A stretch of DNA of 64,000 nt, from contig NW_006763305.1 of assembly GCF_000218685.1 (NCBI RefSeq), positions 776,039-840,038 of the forward strand, given 5' to 3'. The first letter of the stretch is position 1. The number at the start of each line of letters is the position of its first letter. Source of the DNA: Serpula lacrymans var. lacrymans S7.9 (taxonomy: Eukaryota; Basidiomycota; Agaricomycetes; Boletales; Serpulaceae). Of this stretch, positions 49,580 to 62,168 are shown one piece after another. The notes under the pieces are model-generated. The model worked only from the letters and a program-made list of their open reading frames with translations. It had not been told where the DNA came from and ran no database searches. The translations under genes were made by a program, and so were the position numbers.

Positions 49580-50998
49580 ATGAAGATGACTGAACGTATC
49601 GTAGCTGTTTTTGGCGCAACTGGCACTCAAGGTGAGCATTATTTGATTGTGGGGTGCTCCCTGCCGGCTTTACAACCACCGTGTGCTTCGTTGATGATAT
49701 ACAAATAGGTGCTTCGGTCGTTGACGCACTTCTTGCTGATAAAACATTCAAGCCTCGTGCGATCACAAGGAATGCCTCGTCTGATGTGGCACAATCTCTG
49801 AAAAGTCTCGGCGTTGAAGTTGTAGAAGCAGACCTTTTCGACACTGAATCCATCAAGAGAGGTCTTTCAGGTTGTGAATGTGTCTTTGGCGTAAGGCCAT
49901 TTGTTTCTGCTATTTTTCATATCCCTAATATTGATATACAGGTGACGAACTACGCGGATCCAGCAGTCCTTGCAGGAGCTCCTGATACTGAAGCCAAAAT
50001 TGGCAAAGCGTTGGTCGATGCTGCAAAGGAAGCTGGCATCCGCTTTTTCGTTTGGAGGTTAGCTCTTCATTTCGGCGTGGATCCCAACCTGCTCGGCTGT
50101 CTGATTATTATAACTCGTACCAGTTCCTTACCTAGCTGCACCAAGCTTTCCGGTGGGAAATATCCCAATGTTATTCACTTTGATAGTGCGTGCCATGTTT
50201 CACTCTTCCTAGCCAGCGTATTGAATATTCTCAGATAAAGCTACGGTCGAAGATTATCTGAAGCAATCTGGACTTTCTAATGCTTCTCTTCACATGGGTA
50301 AGCAAATTTCTTGATCTTTGAGCGCGAATGAATTCTTTTTGACATCAATCTTGCAATCAGGTTGCTTCGCAGAAAATCTATGGAAGTTAGTCTCAGTATA
50401 TGTTTCACGTTGGCCTTTTCGCAGTAAATAACTGATATTTGTCTTGTAAGGCTTCAGGCTCTTCGCAAGTCTCCATCCGGATACGAGTTAACGTTACCAG
50501 TGATGAAGGAAGAATCCGACGTCTACTTGTCGTGGGTTGGTCACGATCTTGGACCATCTGTATTGGCTCTTTTCCAGAACTATGAATCCCATCTAGCTGA
50601 AATATCTGGGAAAACATTCTATGTTGTTTCAGAGAAGACGACCTTCGCTGAGTTTGCTGGAACGCTGGAAAGAGGTTCGTATAAACATTAAATGCGTATC
50701 GTGGCTACTTGGCTAACCTGACGTGGCTTTGGAACTTGCGTCAGTGTTTGGCGTGCCAGTCAAATATGTAACGGGTCCAAAGACGGGGTTGCCAGTGTTG
50801 GATGAAATGGTGAGTTTCCTTTGATAATAATAGTTCTGCAGGTGCAACGAAACTGATGTTGTGGGCCAGTTCGACATGGAATGTGAGATAGGGTCAATAA
50901 ATGGTGTGGAGATCCCTGATCCTCGTCTCGTGAAATTTGGGGTCAAGTTCGGCACCGTCGAAGAATTTGCAGAGTCCGTGAAGGCAAAGTACGTTTAG
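49580..50998 (+). CDS. NmrA-like NAD(P)-binding oxidoreductase, paralog 2
   Basis: Tandem duplicate of the gene at 47.2 kb with the same exon plan. The ATG at 49580 reads MKMTERIVAVFGATGTQG; the second ATG (49586) matches the start of paralog 1 and may be the true one. Corresponding blocks are ASVVDALLADKTFKPRAITRN, AQSLKSLGVEVVEADLFD, SGCECVFGV, EAKIGKALVDAAKEAGIRFF, KATVEDYLKQSGLSN, LRKSPSGYELTLPVMKEE, LSWVGHDLGPSVLALFQNY and, at the end, EIPDPRLVKFGVKFGTVEEF before TAG at 50996. The glycine loop is intact. Identity with paralog 1 is high in the Rossmann part and lower near the acceptor side, suggesting different ligands; this is inference. Confidence 0.87.
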
Positions 50999-51464
50999 GT
51001 ATCGAAGAAACTTGAAGCTTGCACATTGTAGATATGTAGTAGTTGTTAGTAGTTGTTTCTATCTAGTTTAGTATTGATTATATTGAGAGGGATAATAACT
51101 CCCTTCCGATTGGTCTGTATGAAAGGTCATATTGGGTCAAAACACATCCTTTCAAACCTGTGCGTCCTCACGCTCGCTATGTAATTTATAACGCGAGTCA
51201 GGTCAAGCATTGAGTTCGAGTCAAGTCAAACTCGCGCGACTTATTAACCTGAGAGAATTGATGAACGTCACGATCACGTGATGCAGTCACGGCGTGTTTC
51301 GTCACCAAAATTCACCTGACGTGACCTGCATTGTCTTTGTGATCGCTAACAGGCCTGGCGGCCCATAGGTGGCCTCATCAAGGATCATCCACAAAGACCA
51401 AAGACCACCTTTGCATGCTATACGCACACCATTTTGGATATTAGGGTTTTGTCGGCTGGAAGTC
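50999..51464. promoter_or_regulatory. Promoter region of the Chk1 gene
   Basis: About 470 nt between the second NmrA gene and Chk1. Contains the palindrome ATCACGTGAT at 51273-51282 (E-box-like CACGTG core) and a nearby stretch of direct GTCAAGTCAA-type repeats at about 51200-51235 framed by GCGAGT/ACTCGC. Regulator unknown. Confidence 0.4.
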
Positions 51465-53610
<2,146 letters not shown>

Positions 53611-55572
53611 AATTGTGTTCCATCTATGTAGGGATTGGATATCGGATTTCTGAATATTTTTCAGTCATTAAGCGGTCTTGTTCGGAATACTTTAGTATTC
53701 ATAGAGTGCGCCATTACCTTTGCTTGGTGTTGGGTGTAGGGCTATACTTTCTTTTCTATGTTCGTGCCAGACTATCATGCATTGTTCTTATCGAAAAAAT
53801 CGTTTACCAAGTTACACAAATTCAATCTTCTACGAACTCGCGATATGAGCAGTGATGGTGTGTTAGTCTTCACATATAGTGACAAGATCTGGTTTATGGT
53901 CAGCATCTTCGAGTTGTCAGTGGTTTGAGCTAGAGATAAAAATATATAAAAAAACATATGATGAGCAGAAGCTCGAGGCATGCCAGTGCATGCCAGTGGT
54001 AGTCTCTCGAATTGTATTCAAATTATACTCACGCTCACTGACTCGGACGTCTCAGGCTCAGGCTACTATCCCTTCAAGTTTAGAATGGTATCTCGTCGCG
54101 CATCCAGGACTTTCGGTGATATAAAAAAGCCTTCTTTAACTTGTTTTTTGTATACTACCTAGGTACCTTTTATAAATCTTATCGCGCTGATTCGCAGGGG
54201 CTGTCCAGACACGCTGGCATCCTGGGACCGCACACTCAGGCCATTCCACAATCGCGGCAAGATAGGCTTATCAGGCCTTGTTGGTACTGAGCACTCACTT
54301 GACAGTCATGCGTTGATTCACTTTTTTCTTTCTGTCCTTTCACGCCGTCTTCGCACCGAAAGCACTCACAGGTACTCATATCTGTGATGAAGTGGCCAGT
54401 CACCTGAGGAATGTCGCATGGTTGTCCCAGGCTATCGAAGCTTATTGACAAGAAGAAATAGGCTGAAGGACTCGAGGAACTGAAAGCGTTCCTTACTACG
54501 TGGCAAGCCCAGCATGGAAGCTAAATAGCCTCAACGTCAAAACTTCCGTTTTCGGTGTCATCGTCTCCCAAATCTTGTTCAAGGACCTGAATTGTGACAA
54601 TGTTCGATTCTGAAATCTATGGCGAAAGATGGTATCGATGTGACTGTTCGACGCCCTAACGCCGGACGTGGCAATCGCCCAGAACAAAGGTGGCCACCGT
54701 GGGGCGACTACGCCCGCCATTGGAACGCCTCCAGTTTCTTGTATACACGCGGTCAGAGTATACGTTTCCATCGTATTGGCATGAAACGTCTGACATTATC
54801 AAGTAGAGAACCGCTCATGTGATCGTCGTCGGGTCTTTTCATCTCTCTCTGCTTGGTTTTTCGTACCAGGGTCTCACAGGGGGTTCGCTATAACTGCTAA
54901 GCCGGATCTTCGTCGGAACTTAGCCCTGAACTTCCTTGAGATGTGAGTCCTTTAGTCTGCACGAGGGCTACGTTCAGCACTGTACCGGATCCAGTGGTAA
55001 ACACAGTATATCGCATGCGCCAGGGGTAGCCCGTGAGCTCTTTATCATTGCTCTTTTGAGTTGCCCAGGACGTTCGAACCGCCTAGTCTGGCGCATATAC
55101 GGTCAGCACCTTTTCAAAACTTTCAGCTGACCATGTAATTATCTTATGCAGATTCTGAGTGGGAAAAAGGTGTCATCGACGGGCATCTGCTATGTGGCTC
55201 TGACGTGGATGCGTAGATGCCAGCGCACACTTGCTAAATCGCACATCTGCCAGTCTTATCCTGCTATATCGAGCTTTTATTTCTCGTTTTCCAAGTGTTG
55301 TATACATGTCTTTTCAAGGCACTCTCGACGACTATTTGACTCCTGCACCATCAAGAAGCCCTCGTATCACGCGGAATTGCGATCACGGGCTGTCTTTTTA
55401 CTCTTCCCTGGGCCCTTGATGACAATATACAAGGGTACATTGCTGGAGTCATCTGGGCCTATTTGCCTGAGTTGTGGGGCTATAAAGCTTAGCATGTTCC
55501 TTCACTTGATTTCCAGTGGCAAGCATTCACTTCATCTTCCTCTCGAACTGGTTTGTTATTCAACTAGAGATA
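53611..55572. other. Long intergenic region
   Basis: About 2 kb downstream of Chk1 and upstream of the GH55 gene. Small frames occur (for example 54619-54822, MAKDGIDVTVRRPNAGRG...) but none has splice support or family resemblance. A GCATGCCAGT direct repeat sits at 53978-53997. The end nearest 55.5 kb should hold the GH55 promoter. Confidence 0.4.
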
Positions 55573-58500
55573 ATGTTCTCAAAAATATATCTGCTCCTGT
55601 TGAGCACAGTGCTTGGGTTGACTACCCAAGTATCTGGCCTCGGGTCATCGTGCTCGGCTCCTCTTGGAGGCGGGACCGCGTCTCCCTCAGACCCTTTCTG
55701 GATGGAGACCATCACTCACCAAGGAACGTCCGCATTCAACTCAAACCCCAGCAGCTATCAAGTCTTCCGCAATGTCAAGGACTTTGGTGCCAAAGGTGAT
55801 GGTGTCACGGATGACACAGCTGCTATTAAGTACGCGGTCTGTACCATAATGTACGATAATTTTAGTGCTCATGCATCGATATCTTAGTTCTGCAATGTCG
55901 AGCGGAGGACGTTGTGGAGGCGGATCCTGCGCGTCATCGACGTAAGTGCCTCTACTACTTTGATTTCCATCTTGCTAACGGTGTTCGCCAGTCTTACGCC
56001 GGCTATCGTTTACTTTCCCTCTGGGTGAGCCCCAGCCTCTACATTCCGGGTTTGTCTTTGTCTTTGCTAAATTCTTCCCGTTTGTAGAACATATGTCGTC
56101 TCTTCAGCGATTGACATGTACTATTACACCCAGATGATCGGTGACGCCAAAAATCCTCCAACCCTTCTCGCCAGCTCAGGGTTCTCGGGTTTTGCAGTCA
56201 TCGGTTAGTCCTCCACCTATACGTCCACGTGTGATTCACTTACAAAGTCGTTTTAGACGCGGATCCCTACGTTCCAAACGGTTACGGCGCTCAGTGGTAC
56301 ACTAACCAGGACAACTTGTAAGCTCGTAAATTACAGTTGACCCATCGTGTTTCTCAGTTCCCCTTCCTCCACAGCTATCGCTCTATCAGGAATCTTGTCA
56401 TCGACCTTCGTCAAATGCCTGCAACTACTTCCGCTATCGGGTTGCATTGGCAGGTTTCTCAAGCCACGTCTTTGATGAACATAGTGGTTGAGATGTCCAC
56501 CGCCTCTGGAAACTCGCATCAAGGTAAATTTCCCCAAATTCTACTTGTGTTACGCTGACTTTCCATCTCAGGCATGTTTATGGAAAACGGCAGGTAAGCA
56601 GCAATGAAGTCAACTTGAGCTGTCATTTGATTGATCATGCTTCTTTGAATACAAGCGGTGGTTTTATGGACGGTATGTTTGTTCTTCCACCCCATTTTAG
56701 CGGTATTCTTGAGCTTCACTGCCAGACCTGGTCTTCAACGGTGGTCAATATGGTATCCAGATCGGTAACCAGCAATTCACTGTTCGTAATCTAACGATCA
56801 ACAATGCTCAAACTGGTAAGTAAATCGAGCTTGCAGTTTGAGTGGTTTATCTTATTCTTGCCTGCAGCTGTCTCTGGGATCTGGAATTGGGGTCAGTGAT
56901 CTGAATATGGAATTCCCGGATATCCAGTGGCTAATAGTACTTTTAGGCTGGACTTTCCAAGGTGTCACTATCAACAACTGCCAGGTAAGCACCATGCTGA
57001 ATAATGTTCTCGCATTCCATTCAACTGTATTACAGGTCGGTTTTGCCTTGGCCACTGGTGGAACATCTCAAGCAGATCAGGTGACGTCTACACGAAATTT
57101 TATCATTAAGGTTTGCTTATTTTCTCAAAGACTGTTGGCTCTGAAGCCATCATCGACGCCGTTGTAACCAACACCCCCATCTTCATCCAATCATCTGTTG
57201 CCAGCAATGGAAAACTTGCAGGTTCCCTCGTCTTGAACAACATCCAGTTAAACAATGTTCCCACTGCAGTTGGCGTCACTGGCGGTGCTGTCGTCCTGAA
57301 CGGTGGGACTACGACTATCGCTTCCTGGGGACAAGGCAACGTCTTCAGTGGCACCAGCGGAAACGTCGCATTCACCCAGGGAAATATTCCCGCTGCCAAC
57401 AAAGCTTCTTCCTTGCTTGATAGCTCGGGAAGAGTTTTCCAGAAAACTCACCCACAGTATGCTGCTTACGCGACGAGCCAGTTTGTCAGCGTGAAGTCTT
57501 CGGGTGCGAAGGGCGACGGTCATACGGACGATACCACCGTCATCCAAAACGTCATTAACGAGGTATGGACTGTTCTCGTCGATGCCAAGTACTACGATGC
57601 CTAATTCTTTGACTACTTTATTAGTATGCCGGATGCAAGATCATCTTCTTCGATGCCGGCACATACTACGTTACCAACACCATCACTGTCCCTGCCGGTG
57701 CCCAGATCGTGGGCGAAGCTTGGTCTGTGATCCTCGCTGGAGGAAGCGCGTTCTCGAACCAGGACAGCCCCACGGTCGTGTTCCAAGCTGGGACCACTGG
57801 CTCCCAGGGTGTTTTCGAGGTTACTGATATGATATTCTCCACTGCTGGTGCTGGTGCGTGATTTGCTTGTACCGTACACTTTTGGGCTTAGATAGTGTGT
57901 TGGAATAGCCCCTGGCGCTATTATGATAGAGTGGAACGTCCATGATCCCTCTGGTCAACAGGGTGCTGCTGGCATGTGGGATACACATCTTAGGTGTGTG
58001 CATTTTGTCTCAAGTTTCCTGTCAGTTGCTAATAACTTATTCGTATAGACTTGGTGGAGGTATGCTATTTACACGTTCAGCGGGAATCAAAAATAATGGT
58101 CTAACAATCGTATCGCAGCTGTCGGTACTAACATGCAATCTGGCCAGTGTCCGGCGGGATCTGAGAACGCTGCGTGCCAAGCTGCTTTCCTCGGTATACA
58201 TCTCACTTCTGGATCTAGCGCATACTTCGAGGTACTTCGCCTCCCTAATTCCTATATATGTACCTGACCTGGTAAATCATTGTAGGGCACGTGGGTGTGG
58301 ACTGCCGATCATGATCTAGACTCATCGACATCCACTCAGACCAGCATCTTCACTGGTCGCGGGATCCTTTCCCAGTCTGCGGGTCCCGTTTGGTTGATTG
58401 GCACTTGTGAGTCGCTGACTCATTTGATGATATATCTGTGAATGCTAACCTCATCTCCGTAGCATGTGAGCTTTGAGTTTTGACGGACGCTAGGAAACAA

Positions 58501-59148
58501 TATACTTAATTTATGTACTTTTAGCTGAGCACGCTGCCCTCTATCAATACAACCTGGCTGGCGCACAGGACCACTGGATCGGGTTCGCTCAAACGGAGAC
58601 GGTCAGTTGTGTACCGTGCTTGCGAGCAGTACAATTTCTGACCGAGTAATGTCTTTCTAGCCGTACTACCAGCCCACCCCCGCCGCACCTGCACCATTCT
58701 TCACGGACAGCGCGTACAATGACCCCACGTTCTCCAGCTCAATTAATACCGCCTGGGGAATGTACATTGAGACTTCGCAAAATATCGTGTTGTTCGGTGC
58801 GTTCTTCACCCCCCTCTTTCCTCTTGCATCCCATTAGCTAATTTACTATTTAATAATCAATAGGTGCCGGATTTTACAACTTCTTTCAGGTCCATTCCTC
58901 CCTTCATTTAGCAAGCACACACGCGGGACTAACTATTTCTTCAGAACTATGGCCAATCCTGCCTGACTAGCAACTCGTGCCAAACCCAGATCTTTAACAT
59001 TGACTCTGCCTCCGCCGCAAGTGTTGGCGTATACAGTGTTTCGACGATCGGTTCGACATACCAGCTGAGTGTCGCTCAAAACGGTGTCGTCACCGCCAGC
59101 AGCAACCTTGATGGATACCAAGACACGCTAACTGCATGGAGCACGTAA
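55573..59148 (+). CDS. Secreted GH55 exo/endo-beta-1,3-glucanase
   Basis: Glycoside hydrolase of family GH55, acting outside the cell on beta-1,3-glucan (wall turnover or storage glucan use). The ATG at 55573 starts a clear signal peptide (MFSKIYLLLLSTVLGLTTQ). The mature protein has CSAPLGGGTASPSDPFWMET, then VKDFGAKGDGVTDDTAAI, the first of two pectate-lyase-like beta-helix domains, with YFPSGTYVVS, YYYTQMIGDAKNPPTL and FYRSIRNLVIDLRQMP. The second domain starts at VSVKSSGAKGDGHTDDTTVIQ, repeating the same motif, and continues AGTYYVTNTITVPAGAQIVG, MIEWNVHDPSGQQGAAGMWDTHLR, FEGTWVWTADHDLD, LYQYNLAGAQDHWIGFAQTE, TAWGMYIETSQNI. The tail DGYQDTLTAWST ends at TAA 59146. About 18 or more very short-spaced introns; expected length about 770-790 residues. 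Tandem use of AKGDG..TDDT in both halves is the family hallmark. Confidence 0.92.
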
Positions 59149-59487
59149 TACACCTCGGAGAGTTTTAACTTTTTGGTGCCTGTTTATTTAAGTACGAGGT
59201 TTATGGGTTTTTTCTCCTTGTGGTTTTTTCTATTTAAACTTGTATTTTAACATTTGGATATGGAAGCATTAGGGTTGTATCAATGTTATGCGCAAAATAA
59301 ATTAAACACTTTGCCATATAATCCTGTTGGAAGTGCCAAGACTAGGAATGGGCTATTCTGATGCCCTGTCGAAGGTCTTTGAACTTTACGATACAACCAT
59401 TTATAAATTGGCATTGACTGACGAGAAAGAGAGCAATACAACTGCCCCCATAAGGTTTCTGCGGTAGATCATCTCACCTTATCCATA
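59149..59487. other. Convergent 3' intergenic region
   Basis: About 340 nt between the GH55 stop and the second P450's stop; AT-rich, presumably both 3' untranslated regions. Confidence 0.5.
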
Positions 59488-62168
59488 TCAACGAAGCCAC
59501 CTTAACAGCTCCTTCCGCCACTCCCCCCTCTTCTGAAACACAGCCGCAAACGGTTCCGGATGCAAATTCACACTATCTGTGAACTTCATCGTATCAATTT
59601 TGTCCTTCGGGTCCTCGGAAATACGGAAAGCCCAGAGGAGATGTGCGGTGGCGATGAAGAGGGCGTGGTTGGCGAGGTCTTGGCCTGGGCATGCTCTGTT
59701 TACGGATTGGAGCGTATGTAAATGAAGAAGGAGATACGAGTGTAAATTGCAAGTGCGCGCGTTAGAGAGTTTGTAAGAAACGAGGGATTGTCAAAATCAT
59801 AAAAAACAAGAAACGCCCACCTCTGACCAAACCCGTAATTGAAAAACTTCATATCATCCCTGAGCCGTCCTGCCTTGTCGAGCCACCGAAGCGGATTGAA
59901 GTCATCTGGCTTTGGAAATACGTCTGGATCGTGTGCAATTGCCCTGTTAGACATCAAAATTTGGGCTTAGTGCTCAGGGCAGCATGATAGTGTAAGACAA
60001 AGACTCACCAATGATTTCCGACGACGATCGCACCCTTGGGGATAACATATTTCTTCCATATGATGTCCTTTGTAGCCCGGTGTGGGTAGCCTGTCGAGAT
60101 GATCAGTTGATGAATTGTGTTAGGGAGTGTTCAGGGGGACCGAAAGGAAGAGGAGAGAGAATGTACCTCTGACAGTAACAGGCCTCCATCGGAATGATTC
60201 GAGCATGAACGCCATGGTCATCGGGAGCGCCTTTTCATCGTCAAACGTCGGGGCTTTTGTCGTCGAGTGAAGATCATTTTTTTTTTCGTATGGGGAAAAA
60301 TATGGGGGAAATATCAGTTGATTGTTAGAAATTGGAGCCTGACCCAGGAAGCCAATAAACACACAAAGACAAAAAAAATACCCACCTCTTTTATCCCCAA
60401 CGACCCGATCAAGTTCCTCTTGCACATGCGTCTGCGCCAAAGGATGCGTGGCAGCTGCCATAATGATGATGCTGATGGCAGACGCTATCTTTCAGTAGTT
60501 TTCATTTTTCATGGGGTCCAGTCGGAGATGGGAAAGGAGGGCTGAATTAGTATCTTTTATCACTCCCCAGTATACATGGTTTCACTCAAGGAAACTACAA
60601 ACTCACCGTGTCAGCCCCAGCGCCAAACATACTCCCAACGAGGCACGCAAGCTCATCGTCGCTCAGCCCGTCTTCGGGGTTGGATTGTTGAGAGAGGAGA
60701 TGGGTGGTAAAGCATGGTGCAGCGGTGTTACTTCGCTGTACGAAACGAGAGCTCGAGTGAACACATGTTGAAAGTAAGACACGCAAGATACGTACCGAGT
60801 TCCCTCTAACTGAATCCACCATCGACTTATGAAACTGTCCCTCCTCTACGTGCCACTTATGAAGCTCTTCCAGCTCTGACGCGGTCAAACTCACATTACC
60901 GTATCCGTAATCAAAAATATAATCGTGGTCGTGGTCAGGTCTGGTATGTATTGTGCTCTCATCCTCGGTTGAGGTGCTACAGTTCACACTCGCATTCACA
61001 TCCACTTTCGCGTTCGACGTCTTTCTCAGGCTTGATTCGAGGTTTATTTTCTTTCCCTTAGTCTTGCCCCTTCCTACACTTCCACTGACATTCATTCTAT
61101 CATCATGTCTACTCAAGCCCCCATACCTCGTTTTCCAAGAGCCAGGGGAAGGCTGGAGGAGAGTGGGGAGGCGCTCAAGGAGGCGAGAGGCAAATGTCGC
61201 TTGCATGTCGGCGACGTGGCCGGAGGAGGAGGTGCAGTATGCGTAGGCGAGAGTGTGGATTAGGGTGGTGGCGTAGCTGGAGAGGAGTTAGGTGGGGAAC
61301 TCAGGTGGGATAGAAGAGAGACAGGAGGGGAAGAAAGAGAGTGAGTGAGAGAGTGAGAGAAATGGAACACACCTTCTAGTAAGTTTATGGTGCTCATTCG
61401 GTTCAAGTGAGATAGTGAACATGAGGATTCCGGAAGCCTGGAATAGAGCATGTTTGTGGTTCTCGATAGCATCGCCTTGGAAGAAGTCGTGCATGGCTCT
61501 AGTTTCATGAATTCGTGTAGTATACACCATTTAAGGTGTAATGATGGATGGACAGAGACAAGATAGCCGGACGCTGGTGAATAGAACTGGGGGTGGGAAG
61601 CTAAGGCTGAATGTGAAACTCACCGGCGTAGTTTATTAAGTGTAGGACCGGAGTGTATATCGTGAACTCTCATACCGCTCTCGAGAGTCTCTCCAGCAGA
61701 GACAAAGTAAGGTCTATCAGCAAGTGACGCGCTTTCGCGTTCCATGATTTCCACCGCAGCCTACATTCCACACACGCACGCACATTCACATTGCCAGTGC
61801 CAGTGAGACCGAATATGATATGGAAATTAGGACGCGAGGATGTGAAACACACCTGATGACGGCCTATGACAACGTACACGGCCCCACCTCTACGCAGCGA
61901 AAAGACAGGCCCGTAGTGTTTTGTCCATTGTGCGACCTTGAAAGGTGCGCTGGGAGACATGTTGGGGGTGGGTAAATATAACCATTATCTACCAGGATAC
62001 TTACATGGATGTGGAGAAGGTCTTTTTTGACCAAATCCAGTGGGTGGATGGGCCTGGTGGGAGGGGGAGGTCGTTGGGAGTATTAGTGGCGAAGAGGCTG
62101 GAGGCGAAGGTAGCAAAGATAGATGCTATATTGTTGTAGAGTGGTAGAAGGTGCTGTTCTGGTTTCAT
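59488..62168 (-). CDS. Cytochrome P450 monooxygenase with internal charged insertion
   Basis: Second heme-thiolate monooxygenase, not a close copy of the first. The ATG at 62168 gives MKPEQHLLPLYNNIASIFAT and a proline hinge LPLPPGPSTHWIW. Then come VAQWTKHYGPVFSLRRGGAV, FFQGDAIENHKHALFQASGI, and YAYCTSSSGHVADMQ. Next is an exon (about 60780-61206) with an unusual insert rich in Asp, His, Lys and Ser. LSDDELACLVGSMFGAGADT (I-helix), LESFRW (ExxR), YVIPKGAIVVGNHW-type segment, FNPLRWL, and YGFGQR|RACPGQDLAN (heme loop split by an intron, the same split as in the 40-kb P450) follow. The stop is TGA at 59488. About ten introns. The heme cysteine is present. Confidence 0.85.

Noticed and set aside
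55146..55799. 217-codon plus-strand frame overlapping the GH55 start
   Set aside because: The GH55 signal peptide and first exon use a different frame in the overlap, and the upstream part shows no family resemblance.
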